In this document: positions 53,244 to 62,339 of the stretch, one piece after another
Position numbering within the stretch: position 1 is the first letter of the stretch
How the letters are laid out: each line of letters opens with the position of its first letter
Origin: DASSNR01 sp036278935
Lineage (GTDB): Bacteria; Gemmatimonadota; Gemmatimonadetes; Gemmatimonadales; Gemmatimonadaceae
DNA: 64,000 nt
Direction of reading: 5' to 3'
Assembly: GCA_036278935.1 (NCBI GenBank)
Contig: DASUKA010000050.1
Span: 1-64,000, forward strand
Translations under genes and position numbers: made by a program
The notes under the pieces: model-generated
Told to the model about the DNA's origin: nothing
Database searches by the model: none
Seen by the model: only the letters and a program-made list of their open reading frames with translations

Positions 53244-54626
53244 ATGGCGGTTGTTTCACCTGAGTACACGCTTTGGGCCTGGACGTTGCTTCTTACGGCC
53301 GCCAATGACGCTGGATCCCGCACGAAGTTCGTGATGGATCGCACGTCCTTGCCGGTTCTGTTCATGGTCGCATTTCCACCAGCCCGTGCATGGGCAGACA
53401 TACCAAGAGAAGACGTCGAGCTTCTGATTGAGACCAGCCGTAGGGTTGGATGGCGTGCGGCGCTGGAACAACTCAGCGTAACCACTCCGTTCTTCCGGAC
53501 ACGGCTGAGAAACGTGGGACTCGGAAACTGGCACCTGTTGCTGTTACAGCCTGGCGCCGGGAGGGCGCTAGACGTTGGCTGCGGGTTCGGCTCCCTCCTT
53601 CTCGGGCTGGCTGAACACTTTTCATCTGCAGTCGGCGTTGAGATGTTACCGGACCGACTGCGATACGCGCAGTTGAGGGCCACGCAGGAGCCCTGGCCGA
53701 GGGCGCACTTCGCGCGATCAAGCGGTCTCCGCCTGCCCTTTGCCGACGAGACATTTGACCTCGTAACGATGAACGGGGTGCTGGAGTGGGCGGCGCTTTA
53801 CGATGGCGGCGAGCCGGGCGCCGTCCAACGATGCATGCTGGAGGAGGCGCGGCGGGTGGGGACCTCCGGGGGCGTGGTGGCCGTGGCCATCGAGAACCGC
53901 TACGCCCTCGAAAGCTTGCTGGGCCTTCCCGATACGCACACCGGATTGCACTTCGTGACAGCCATGCCGCGAGTGCTGGCTAATCTCACAAGCCGTCTGC
54001 GGACCGGCGAGCGGTATAGCGCATATCTGTATGGCCGCCATGGGTATCACTCGCTCTTCTCCGATGCCGGCTTCGGAACGTCCGCCGTCCTCGATCTGAT
54101 CTCCAGCTACAACGACTACGATTTTGTGGTCCGTACCGACGATGCTCTGAGCTATCGCTTCCTCTGGAAGCACAACCTTGTGCGCTCGTTCTTCGATCTT
54201 GCCGGGCGCGCGAGAAAAACAGTGGCGCGGTGGCAACCTGGATGGTTGGGTCGCGTCGGCTACGCGTACTTGGTAGTCGGGGGCAGTACCGTGACCACCG
54301 CACTGGATGGATCACACCCATTCTGGGAGGCTGTCTCGCAATGGGGGATCGATGCTGGGCCGGCGCGCTTTGCCTGTAGCGGTAAGGATGCTGGCTCAGT
54401 AACCCTCCTTACGCACGATGGCATCCGAATCCTCGCTGCCATCCAGATCGGCATCGATCTCAAGCGGCCCCGCCACTCTTCACCAGATGTGCCGCCCTTG
54501 CTCGTGCCGCACCTTTCGGAATTCGTGCTAGCCGATTGCGCCAGGTTCAACGGAACTGATGTGCACGCCTACCTGCCGGTGCGAAGAGCGAGATCCAAGC
54601 CAGGTGGGCTGAAGCGGACCGCTTGA
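53244..54626 (+). CDS. SAM-dependent methyltransferase, lower-GC gene
   Basis: 460 residues. After a ~100-residue N-terminal region, SAM motif I is ALDVGCGFGSLLLGLAEHF, followed by VGVEMLPDRLRYAQLRA, LPFADETFDLVTMNGVLEWA and an insert-rich C-terminal half containing YSAYLYGRHGYHSLFSDAGF and a WKHNL motif. The latter resembles methyltransferases that sit beside phosphotransferase-like domains in glycan loci. Hand counts of three 60-base blocks gave about 52-60% GC, against 65% in a block sampled at 56.7 kb, so the gene may be foreign. The start is ATG 53244 after ACAGGGG. Confidence 0.8.
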   Translation: MAVVSPEYTLWAWTLLLTAANDAGSRTKFVMDRTSLPVLFMVAFPPARAWADIPREDVELLIETSRRVGWRAALEQLSVTTPFFRTRLRNVGLGNWHLLLLQPGAGRALDVGCGFGSLLLGLAEHFSSAVGVEMLPDRLRYAQLRATQEPWPRAHFARSSGLRLPFADETFDLVTMNGVLEWAALYDGGEPGAVQRCMLEEARRVGTSGGVVAVAIENRYALESLLGLPDTHTGLHFVTAMPRVLANLTSRLRTGERYSAYLYGRHGYHSLFSDAGFGTSAVLDLISSYNDYDFVVRTDDALSYRFLWKHNLVRSFFDLAGRARKTVARWQPGWLGRVGYAYLVVGGSTVTTALDGSHPFWEAVSQWGIDAGPARFACSGKDAGSVTLLTHDGIRILAAIQIGIDLKRPRHSSPDVPPLLVPHLSEFVLADCARFNGTDVHAYLPVRRARSKPGGLKRTA

Positions 54627-54722
54627 TTCAGAGAGCCCCGGCTGCGGTCCCGCGGTCCATATCGCCTCGGTGCGTAGCAGAAGCCCGAAGGGCAATGCAA
54701 GTTCAGGCTTCATGACAGAGCG

Positions 54723-55022
54723 CTACATGCGCGCCTCGCCGCTCTCTTCCCCCCGTCCGTGCCGTGCCGCCACGGCCAACGTGGCGTCGGCGTACGTCGC
54801 GCGCATGCCGTTGCCAATCAGCTGCCGCCAGAGGTGATCCCCCAGGGTCGTGTAGCGCGGCGTCAGATCCTTGACCGTTGCCACCACGAACTCATGCCGC
54901 AGCTCATCGGCCATATCGAACGCGCTGGCGCGTAGCATTTCCGCGAACAGGTCGGTTCGCGCTTCGGTATATTCGGCGTCACGTGCATCCATGCCGTGGT
55001 GGTACGGCAGGGACGGTGCCAT
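54723..55022 (-). CDS. Small conserved-looking protein coupled to the VWA gene
   Basis: 99 residues, rich in Ala, Arg and acidic residues (YTEARTDLFAEMLRASAFDMADELRHEFVVATVKDLTPRYTTLG...). It looks like a helical soluble protein with no signal or membrane segment. ATG 55022 overlaps the stop of the VWA gene by one base (TGATG), so it is translated directly after it and is probably a functional partner. No family is recognised. Confidence 0.65.
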   Translation of the reverse strand: MAPSLPYHHGMDARDAEYTEARTDLFAEMLRASAFDMADELRHEFVVATVKDLTPRYTTLGDHLWRQLIGNGMRATYADATLAVAARHGRGEESGEARM

Positions 55023-56311
55023 CACGACACTTTGCGGGTCTTGCGCTTGAGGAAGTCCATGAGGATGAACTGGCCCAGCGTCATGGTGTTCGTGAAGTAG
55101 GCCTTGCCGCGGCTGATGGCCGACACGCGCTTCACGAATTCCACCAGCGCCCGGTCGCGCGCGAGCATGAAGGTGTTGATCATTATCCCCGAGCGGCGGC
55201 AGTCCGCCACCTCGCGGATGGTTTCCGCGATGACCGTCGCGTCGAGCCCCATGGAATTCTTGTAGATCATACCATTGGGGCGCGTGATCGCGCTGGGTTT
55301 GCCGTCGGTGATCATCACGATCTGGCGCATGTCCTTCTTCTGCGCCATGAGAATGCGCCGCGCGAGCTTGAGTCCTTCCGCCGTGTTCGTGTGATACGGC
55401 CCCACCTGCGCCTGCGCCAGCCGGGCGATCGGAATCTCCTCGGCGGAATCGTGGAAGAGCACTACACGCAACGTGTCGCCCGGGAACTGCGTGCGGATGA
55501 GATGCGTGAGCGCGAGCGCGACCTTCTTGGCCGGCGTAAAGCGGTCCTCGCCGTACAGGATCATCGAGTGCGACGTATCCAGCATGAGCACCGTCGCGCA
55601 GGAGGAGCGATACTCGGCCTGCCGCACCAGCAGATCGCGATAATCCAGCTCGATAGGAACGTCGAGCGAGCCGTTCCGGATGAGCGCATTCTGCAGCGTG
55701 GCGTTCACATCCAGGTTCAGCGTGTCGCCGAACTCGTACGGCTTGCTCGACCCGTCCGCCTCGACGCCGGTGGCGAGGTACGGCGTGTCGTGGCTGCCGA
55801 AGCTCGACTTCCCCAGTGAGCCGAGCAGGCTGCGCAACGTCTTGAATCCGAGGAAGTCGATCCCCTTCTCGGTGAGGGTGAACTGCACGTCGCGCGAGGC
55901 CGCACGGGCGAGGCCTCCCGGACCGGTGACCTCCTGGTGACTGGCAGGCATCTGCGGCGGCGCATCCAGGTTCAGGTATCCCTCGCTCACGAGCCGCTGT
56001 ACGATGTCATCCAGCAGCTTGGCGAGCTTGGCCTGCGCCTCGCCATCGTCGTCCCCCTCCTCGCCGCGCAGCGCCTCGAGCATCTCCGGGGTGAACTGGC
56101 CGCTCTCCATGAGGGCACGCAGGATTGCCTCGCGCAGCGCATCCAGGGAGTGCTCGCCCTCATCCCCGAACTCGCCCCAGTACGGGTGCTGCATCTTCCC
56201 GCCCGCGAATCCGGACTGGAGCAGGAAATCAGCGAGCTTGTCGAGCAGCGACTGGAGGTCGACGGCATCGGCCATCTCGGCGCTGAACTTCGAGTAGGTG
56301 TGGAAACGCAT
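55022..56311 (-). CDS. VWA-domain protein (MoxR-associated type)
   Basis: 429 residues. An acidic N-terminal region (~1-230) with LLDKLADFLLQSGFAGG and helical segments is followed by a von Willebrand A domain: MIDAS motif MLDTSHSM near 250, the Thr site in YHTNTAEGLKLA and VMITDGKPSA near 325. Such cytoplasmic VWA proteins pair with MoxR-type ATPases as chaperone-like complexes; the ATPase here is probably the gene at 58.6-60.0 kb. ATG 56311 has GGAGG seven bases upstream. It diverges from the MFS gene. Confidence 0.88.
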   Translation of the reverse strand: MRFHTYSKFSAEMADAVDLQSLLDKLADFLLQSGFAGGKMQHPYWGEFGDEGEHSLDALREAILRALMESGQFTPEMLEALRGEEGDDDGEAQAKLAKLLDDIVQRLVSEGYLNLDAPPQMPASHQEVTGPGGLARAASRDVQFTLTEKGIDFLGFKTLRSLLGSLGKSSFGSHDTPYLATGVEADGSSKPYEFGDTLNLDVNATLQNALIRNGSLDVPIELDYRDLLVRQAEYRSSCATVLMLDTSHSMILYGEDRFTPAKKVALALTHLIRTQFPGDTLRVVLFHDSAEEIPIARLAQAQVGPYHTNTAEGLKLARRILMAQKKDMRQIVMITDGKPSAITRPNGMIYKNSMGLDATVIAETIREVADCRRSGIMINTFMLARDRALVEFVKRVSAISRGKAYFTNTMTLGQFILMDFLKRKTRKVS

Positions 56312-56456
56312 GCGCAGACCTCCGCGTGCACGTCGGGCCGGACGATGGGGGAGCGGGGAGCAGGGACCATGGACGGCATTTCGCGTGCTGCTGGCGCGTC
56401 CAGGCGCGTGTGCCGGAGAGCGCACGATCCTCGCTGCGTGCGCACGGTCCCCTGCG

Positions 56457-56464
56457 ATTATAAT
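56457..56464. promoter_or_regulatory. Palindromic -10 element shared by divergent genes
   Basis: ATTATAAT reads TATAAT on both strands, in the 231-bp gap between the VWA and MFS starts. No good -35 is visible on either side, so this is a possible bidirectional promoter only. Confidence 0.4.
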
Positions 56465-56542
56465 AACACGTCGCGCGCCCGAGCACGCCGTCCGGCCGCC
56501 CATTTCGCGCGCGCACGTGCGTTCCCCGTTCTGTTCGCGGTC

Positions 56543-57793
56543 ATGACCACCTCAACGGCTGCGGCGCCCCGATCCAGGCAGCGGCCTCAGAATCCATTCC
56601 GTGTGCTGCTCCAGCATCGGAACTTCCGTCTCTATTGGCTCGGGCAGACGGGATCGCAGATCGGGACGTGGGTGCAGGCGGTGGCGCGGGGATGGCTGGC
56701 GCTGCAACTGAGCAACAGCGCCTTCGTGGTGGCCTTCGTCGGCTTTGCCGGCTCGATCCCGGTGCTGGTGCTCACGCTCTATGCCGGGGCGCTCGCCGAC
56801 CGCTACGACAAGCTGCGACTCGTCCGCATCACACAGAGCCTGTTTCTCATTCAGGGCGTGGTGCTCTGGTGGTTCGTCTGGTCGGGCCATATCACGATCG
56901 CTTGGCTGGTGGCGCTCTCCCTGGCCAATGGATCGGTGAACGCGTTCGACATTCCCTCGCGCCAGGCGCTCATCGTCGAGTTGGTGGGGAAGGAAGACCT
57001 GGTGAACGCGATCGCGCTCAACTCGAGCGGCTTCAACCTGGCGCGCGTCATTGGCCCGGCCATCGGCGGCGTGCTCATCAAGGTGGTGGGGCTCGCCTGG
57101 TGCTTCGCGCTGGACGCCGTGAGCTATCTCGCGGTGCTCATCGGTCTGTTCATGATCGTGCTTCCTCCTCTCGCGGCCGCGGCGGCGGCCGTGCGTCCAC
57201 TCGAAGGGATTCGGCAGGGAATCACCTATATGCGTGAGACGCGGGTGGTCGCGCAGCTCATGCGGCTGGTGGCGGTGGTGTCGGTGTTCAGCGTGCCCTA
57301 CCTGGTGCTCATGCCGGTTGAAGCGCGCAACGTGCTGCACCGGGGCGCGGGCGGGTACGGGGCGTTGCTTACATCGGTTGGCGTGGGCGCCTTCCTGGGC
57401 GCGCTGGCGCTGGCGGGCGTGGGGCAGAACATCCCGCGGGGCCGGGTGTTTGCGTGGTCGACCTGCACCTTCGCGGCGCTCCTCATCGTCTTCTCCTTCA
57501 TTCGTACCATCTGGCTGGCGATTCCCGTGCTCGTGCTGGTCGGGCTCAGCATGATCGTCACCACCGCGCTCGCGAACGCGCTCATCCAGACGGAGGTGCC
57601 CGATGCCCTGCGCGGGCGGATCATGGCGGCTTATGCGTTCGTGTTCGTGGGGATGGCGCCGCTTGGCTATCTGCTGCTGGGCTTCATGGCCAAGCTCGCC
57701 AACGTCTCCGTAGCCATTGCGCTTGGCGCGGCCGTCACGCTGCTGTTCGCGCTATGGGAGTTCGGCACGCATCCCGAAGTGCGGATGTTGTAG
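56543..57793 (+). CDS. Major facilitator superfamily transporter (MFS_3/EntS-like)
   Basis: 416 residues with about twelve transmembrane helices. FRLYWLGQTGSQIGTWVQAVARGWLAL and LYAGALADRYDKLRLVRITQ (the loop 2-3 motif) are typical of the MFS_3 exporter group containing the enterobactin exporter. A central loop (RPLEGIRQGITYMRETRV) separates the two six-helix halves. It probably exports a small molecule or siderophore-like compound by proton antiport; the substrate is unknown. ATG 56543 follows 64 bases after the shared -10 element. A long hairpin follows its stop. Confidence 0.9.
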   Translation: MTTSTAAAPRSRQRPQNPFRVLLQHRNFRLYWLGQTGSQIGTWVQAVARGWLALQLSNSAFVVAFVGFAGSIPVLVLTLYAGALADRYDKLRLVRITQSLFLIQGVVLWWFVWSGHITIAWLVALSLANGSVNAFDIPSRQALIVELVGKEDLVNAIALNSSGFNLARVIGPAIGGVLIKVVGLAWCFALDAVSYLAVLIGLFMIVLPPLAAAAAAVRPLEGIRQGITYMRETRVVAQLMRLVAVVSVFSVPYLVLMPVEARNVLHRGAGGYGALLTSVGVGAFLGALALAGVGQNIPRGRVFAWSTCTFAALLIVFSFIRTIWLAIPVLVLVGLSMIVTTALANALIQTEVPDALRGRIMAAYAFVFVGMAPLGYLLLGFMAKLANVSVAIALGAAVTLLFALWEFGTHPEVRML

Positions 57794-57814
57794 AGAGGAG
57801 AAAGGAGAAAGGCG

Positions 57815-57898
57815 GGTCAGTGAGTCAGCGGGTCAGAAACGGCCTCGGCAGAGCGATCTCTTACCCGAGGCCGTTTCTGACCCACTGACCCACTGATC
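57815..57898. repeat. Long imperfect hairpin (34-bp arms), probable shared terminator
   Basis: Arms at 57815-57848 and 57865-57898 pair with only three mismatches around a 16-base loop; the innermost 19 bp (GGGTCAGAAACGGCCTCGG) are perfect. It lies between the convergent MFS and cytidylate-kinase-like genes and is built from GTCAG/GGGTCAG units. A purine-rich head (GAGAGGAGAAAGGAGAAAGG) precedes it. Confidence 0.75.
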
Positions 57899-57901
57899 TG
57901 C

Positions 57902-57929
57902 TGACCGACTACTCTTGACCGACTACTCT
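57902..57929. repeat. Tandem 14-bp repeat
   Basis: TGACCGACTACTCT occurs twice head-to-tail, immediately after the hairpin and running over the stop codon of the minus-strand kinase-like gene, followed by a C/T-rich tract. Confidence 0.8.
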
Positions 57930-58561
57930 CCTCCCCTCCCGAACCTCTTCCCCGCCAGGCGCACGATGATCTCCGTGGCGCCGTCGAGGCCAAGGGCATC
58001 GGTGTTGAGGCAGAGATGATAATTCTCCAGGGCGAGCCATGAGCGCTTGAGGTACTGCTTCACGTATTGCTCGCGCTGCGCGTTGATCTCCTTCACCAGG
58101 CGCTCGGCCGCCTTGAGGGAGATATGCTGGCGCTCAGCGGTGAGGGCGACCAGCGCGGCGTGCGGCGCGTAGCAGAGCACGTGGATGACGTCGGTGCGCG
58201 CGGCGAGCACCGACTGCGCGCCTCGTCCCACCAGCACGGCATCGTCGCCGGTGGCCACGAGCTCCTGAATGACGCGCGTGGTCACCTCGGCGATCTGCGC
58301 CTCGCGCGGCGGGTGAGGCTCCCCGGCCGGGGAGGGTAAAATTTCCGGCGTGGCGAGCGAGAGCGCCCCGGCCAGGCGCTCCACCAGCGGCGGCACGCGC
58401 TCCTCGCGCACCTCCACTTCTTCCGGAGAGATGTCGAGTCGCTGCGCCACCGCGTCCACGAACGCATTGTCGTAGAGCGGCCACCCCAGCGCGTGAGCCA
58501 CGCGTTCCGCCACCTCGGCGCCGCCCGATCCGTACATCCGCGAGACCGTGATGATGGACAT
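57923..58561 (-). CDS. Cytidylate kinase-like protein
   Basis: 212 residues. The P-loop is ITVSRMYGSGGAEVAERVAHALG, the Cytidylate_kin_2 form, with YDNAFVDAVAQRLDIS and VLVGRGAQSVL following. The catalytic R-rich lid (RLVKEINAQREQYVKQYLKRSW) is present. It may phosphorylate CMP or an unknown small substrate; these short homologues are often of uncertain function. ATG 58561 overlaps the stop of the MoxR-like gene by one base (TAATG), so the two are coupled. Confidence 0.85.
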   Translation of the reverse strand: MSIITVSRMYGSGGAEVAERVAHALGWPLYDNAFVDAVAQRLDISPEEVEVREERVPPLVERLAGALSLATPEILPSPAGEPHPPREAQIAEVTTRVIQELVATGDDAVLVGRGAQSVLAARTDVIHVLCYAPHAALVALTAERQHISLKAAERLVKEINAQREQYVKQYLKRSWLALENYHLCLNTDALGLDGATEIIVRLAGKRFGRGGE

Positions 58562-60033
58562 TACGTCATCATGCCGCCACCGAAGAGATCCTGGTTCGGG
58601 CGGCGCCGCTCGGGTGGCTGCGCGCGACCGTACTGCCCGGCGTCCGAGCGCGAGATCTTCTTTCGCGCAACCAGCGCCTCCAACACCAGCTCGCATGCCG
58701 CGGTCGTGAGGGCCACATCTCCATCGGCCGCCAGTCCGGTGTGCCGAATCAACTCGATGAGCCCGGGGACACGCTCGAACCCCTTCAGCATCGCGCTGGC
58801 CGACAGGTCATCCGTCACCTGGAGCGCGTTGCCGCGATCGAACCACATGACCATCGCGTCGGTGTTCACGCCGCCCGCGCGCGCCTGGAACGTGGCATCG
58901 GCCGCACGGCGGATGATCTCGTGGGCGATGGTCGTGCTGCCGACGAGCTCGCCCTCGTACTCGAGCTCGAGCTTTCCCGTAATGGCCGGGAGTGCCGCAT
59001 ACACATCCGTGATGCGTGGCACCACCTCGCACTCTCCCGTGGCGCTCGAGCGCCGCTCGGCGTTCGAGACCGCGTTCTCGATCACGGAGATCGGCATGCG
59101 CTGTGACACGCCCGAACGCTTGTCGATGCGTTTGTCCGCGCGCGCCTCGAAGGCCACGCGCTCGATCACCTCGGCAATGAAATCCGGCACGCGCACCGGG
59201 AGCGCGCCCCGCTGGGTCCACGCCTCCTGCTCGGTGATCGACATCCCGAGGTCTACGGTCTCGGGGTAATGGGTGAGCACCTCGCTGCCGATGCGATCCT
59301 TGAGCGGCGTGATGATCTTGCCGCGGGCCGTGTAGTCTTCGGGATTCGCGGTGAAGCAGAGCATGACGTCGAGGGGAAGGCGGACGGGGTAGCCTTTGAT
59401 CTGTACATCCCCTTCCTGCATGATGTTGAACAGCCCCACCTGGATCTTCCCAGCGAGATCGGGCAGCTCGTTGAGCGCGAAGATGCCCCGGTTGGCGCGC
59501 GGCAGCATGCCGTAGTGGATGGTGAGCTCGTCCGACAGCACGTGCCCGCCGCGCGCCGCCTTGATGGGATCCACATCGCCAATGACATCCGCGATCGTCA
59601 CATCGGGGGTCGCGAGCTTCTCGACGTAGCGCTGATCGCGCTCGAGCCACGCGATGGGCGTGTCGTCACCCGCCTCGGCAATGAGCGTCCGCGCGTACTT
59701 GGAGATGGGCGCGAAGGGATTGTCGTTCACCTCGCTTCCCGCCACGATCGGAATGGCGTCGTCCAGGAGTGTGACGAGGGAGCGCAGGATGCGCGATTTG
59801 GCCTGGCCGCGGAGCCCGAGCAGGATGAAGTTGTGCCGCGCCAGGAGGGCGTTGACGATCTGCGGGACGACGGTGTCGTCGTAGCCGATGATCCCATCGA
59901 AGATGGAGCCGCCCTGGCTGAGGCGGGCGAGGAGATTGGCGCGGACCTCGTCCTTGACGGAACGGCGGGCGAGGTGGGCGGCGGCCAAGGGGGAGCGCTC
60001 CAGCGCGCCGAGGGTTTCCGGGTAAGCCGACAC
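58561..60033 (-). CDS. MoxR/magnesium-chelatase-like AAA+ ATPase
   Basis: 490 residues. Walker A is LLGLRGQAKSR near residue 75, the Walker B region is GIFALNELPDL, and the sensor stretch is MLCFTANPEDYTARGKIITPLKDRIGSE. Family members of this type carry the NE variant of Walker B. It is likely the ATPase partner of the VWA protein at 55-56 kb, forming a MoxR-VWA chaperone pair that was split by the MFS and kinase genes. The start is GTG 60033, preceded by CCGGAG with 6-base spacing; the long frame before it is not protein-like. Confidence 0.87.
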   Translation of the reverse strand: MSAYPETLGALERSPLAAAHLARRSVKDEVRANLLARLSQGGSIFDGIIGYDDTVVPQIVNALLARHNFILLGLRGQAKSRILRSLVTLLDDAIPIVAGSEVNDNPFAPISKYARTLIAEAGDDTPIAWLERDQRYVEKLATPDVTIADVIGDVDPIKAARGGHVLSDELTIHYGMLPRANRGIFALNELPDLAGKIQVGLFNIMQEGDVQIKGYPVRLPLDVMLCFTANPEDYTARGKIITPLKDRIGSEVLTHYPETVDLGMSITEQEAWTQRGALPVRVPDFIAEVIERVAFEARADKRIDKRSGVSQRMPISVIENAVSNAERRSSATGECEVVPRITDVYAALPAITGKLELEYEGELVGSTTIAHEIIRRAADATFQARAGGVNTDAMVMWFDRGNALQVTDDLSASAMLKGFERVPGLIELIRHTGLAADGDVALTTAACELVLEALVARKKISRSDAGQYGRAQPPERRRPNQDLFGGGMMT

Positions 60034-60239
60034 GATCAACTCCGGGGATAGAGTACTGCGGGAAGCCGCGAGCGCTGCAAGTTCCGTTCGCCGCACCACG
60101 GCCGCTGATTGCCGCGGCTGACTCCCTTCCTGAGCGTACACTCGGGGCGAATGGTGTGCCAGTGGGCGAGGGAGCCGCCGATAGACTCCGCTCGACGGCG
60201 GATCGGCGCGGAAGAACCGCCGTGCACCGCGGACATGCG

Positions 60240-62339
60240 TCAATCCGCAGCCGTCACCTCCACCAGGTTGTCGTAGAACACGGGCCCATGTCCCATGTCG
60301 GTTTCCAGCTGCGAGGTGGTGTTGTTGGCGTTCCGACCGTCCGTGGTATACTTGCCCCACCAGACGCCGGGCGACCACACCGTGCCCTCGCGAAGCTGCT
60401 CCGCCACGCGCGCGGTGGCGAGGAACTCGCCGCGATCGTTGTGCACCACCACGGGCGCGCCGGTGATGATCCCCCGTGGCGCAGCATCGGTCGGATGGAT
60501 GAGGAGCTCGGGCTCGCCGGCGGCGCGGCGGAGCGGAGCGATGTTGACGAAGGTCGAGTTCAGAAACTGATGCGCTGGGGACGAGATAAGGCTCAGCGGA
60601 TAGCGCGTGGCGAGCGCGGGTGTACGCTCCGGGCCCTCGTGCGGCGGTGTGAAGGTCGGCAACGGATCGAGACCCATGTCGGCCAGCCGCTGCGAGTACA
60701 GCTCGCACCGGCCGCTTGGCGTGGGAAAACCACCCTCAGCGTAGGGGAGAAAGGGACGCGGCAGCGTGAGGCGCATCCACCCCCGCTCGAGCAAGCCGTC
60801 GAGCGTGATGCCGGCGAGCCGCTCGTCCGCGGCGCCCAGCGCCTGGCGGATGAGCGTGAGGTCGTCATCGCGGAGCGCCGGGTGATCCAGTCCCATGTGT
60901 GCGCCGAGGAGGCGGAAGATCTCGCTGTTCGGCCGGCACTCGCCCAGCGGCGCGATGGACGGCCGGTTGAGCGTGACATAGTGGTGGCCATAGGCCAGGT
61001 GCACATCCCAGTGCTCGAGCTGCGTGGTGGCGGGTAGCACGATGTCCGCCCAGTCAGCCGTGTCCGTCTGGAAGTGCTCCAGTACCACGGTAAAGAGGTC
61101 CTCGCGCGCGAGGCCGCGCAGCACCGCGCCGCGATCGGGCGCCACCGACGCCGGGTTCGAATTGTAGACCACGAGTGCCCGCACGGGCGGTCCGCCCACA
61201 CCGGCGTCCGGGCGAGTGAGCGCATCGCCCAGGCGGATCATGTTGATGGTCCGCACGGGAGGGGAGAGATCGGGACGCTCGAGCGCCGCCTTGTCGAACG
61301 GAAAGTTGCCGCTGGTCGACAGCTGAACCCCTCCGCCGGGATGCCGCCAATGGCCCGCGAGAGCGGGCAGACAGGCGATGGTACGCACGGCCATGCCGCC
61401 GCCGCCGTGCCGTTGCAGTCCGTAGTTCAGACGGATGAATGCCGCACGCGCACCGGCGTACTGCCTTGCCAGCCCGATGATGCGTTCCGCCGGAACTCCG
61501 GTGATGCGCGCGACGCGGTCGGGATCGTACTCCTCTGCACGCACGCGAAGCTGTTCGGCGCCCAGAGTGTAGCGCTCGATGTAGTCGGCATCCTCCAGCC
61601 CTTCGGCGAAGATCACGTGCATGATCCCGAGCGCCAGCGCGGCATCGGTACCGGGGCGGATGCCGATCCACGCGTCGCACTGCGCGGCAGTACGCGTGCG
61701 CACCGGATCGATCGCGATCACCGGGGCGCCGTGAGCCCGCGCCTGCAGCACGAAGGGCCAGAGGTGCGGATTGGAGGTGAGCGTGTTCGTGCCCCAGAGC
61801 AGGATCAGATCGCTCTCGGGAATCCCCTCGCTGTCGGCGCCGATGCTCGCGCCCACCGTCATGCGCATGCCCACGGTGCCGGCCATGGAGCAGATCGTGC
61901 GGCCGAGCTTGGATGCGCCGAGGAGATGAAAGAAGCGGCGGTCCATCGAGGACCCCTGGACCATCCCCATCGTGCCCGCATAGGAGTAGGGGAGAATGGA
62001 CTGCGGGCCATCCGCTGATGCGGCGATGCCGGCAAGGCGCCCGGCAATCTCGCGCAGCGCCTCGTCCCAGCTGATCGGTTCGAAGTGCCCTTCGCCCTTC
62101 GCCCCCACGCGACGGAGGGGCCGCAGCAGTCGCTCGGTGTGATAGGTGCGCTCGATGTAGCGATTCACTTTGGCGCACAGAAAGCCACGCGTAACGGGAT
62201 GCTCTGGATCGCCGGCGACGCGTACCGCGCGGCCGTTCTCGACAGTGACGAGCATCGCGCACGTATCGGGGCAATCGTGCGGGCAGGCGCCGCGCACAAC
62301 GCCGGAGCGCGACAGTGGTGGAGGAGAAGCAATCGTCAT
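60240..62339 (-). CDS. Molybdopterin-dependent oxidoreductase with [4Fe-4S] site
   Basis: 699 residues. The N-terminal iron-sulfur motif ACPHDCPDTCAMLV with a fourth Cys in RGFLCAKVN binds a [4Fe-4S] cluster. The molybdopterin domains follow (SYAGTMGMVQGSSMDRRFF, LILLWGTNTLTSNP, VIAIDPVRTRTAAQCDAWIGIRPGTDAALALGI), then a C-terminal dinucleotide-binding domain (SSPAHQFLNSTFVN, VVVHNDRGEFLATARVAEQ). It belongs to the DMSO-reductase superfamily close to NAD-linked formate dehydrogenase or BisC-like groups. No Tat signal is visible, so it is cytoplasmic. GGAG lies about nine bases before ATG 62339. The substrate is unknown. Confidence 0.92.
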   Translation of the reverse strand: MTIASPPPLSRSGVVRGACPHDCPDTCAMLVTVENGRAVRVAGDPEHPVTRGFLCAKVNRYIERTYHTERLLRPLRRVGAKGEGHFEPISWDEALREIAGRLAGIAASADGPQSILPYSYAGTMGMVQGSSMDRRFFHLLGASKLGRTICSMAGTVGMRMTVGASIGADSEGIPESDLILLWGTNTLTSNPHLWPFVLQARAHGAPVIAIDPVRTRTAAQCDAWIGIRPGTDAALALGIMHVIFAEGLEDADYIERYTLGAEQLRVRAEEYDPDRVARITGVPAERIIGLARQYAGARAAFIRLNYGLQRHGGGGMAVRTIACLPALAGHWRHPGGGVQLSTSGNFPFDKAALERPDLSPPVRTINMIRLGDALTRPDAGVGGPPVRALVVYNSNPASVAPDRGAVLRGLAREDLFTVVLEHFQTDTADWADIVLPATTQLEHWDVHLAYGHHYVTLNRPSIAPLGECRPNSEIFRLLGAHMGLDHPALRDDDLTLIRQALGAADERLAGITLDGLLERGWMRLTLPRPFLPYAEGGFPTPSGRCELYSQRLADMGLDPLPTFTPPHEGPERTPALATRYPLSLISSPAHQFLNSTFVNIAPLRRAAGEPELLIHPTDAAPRGIITGAPVVVHNDRGEFLATARVAEQLREGTVWSPGVWWGKYTTDGRNANNTTSQLETDMGHGPVFYDNLVEVTAAD

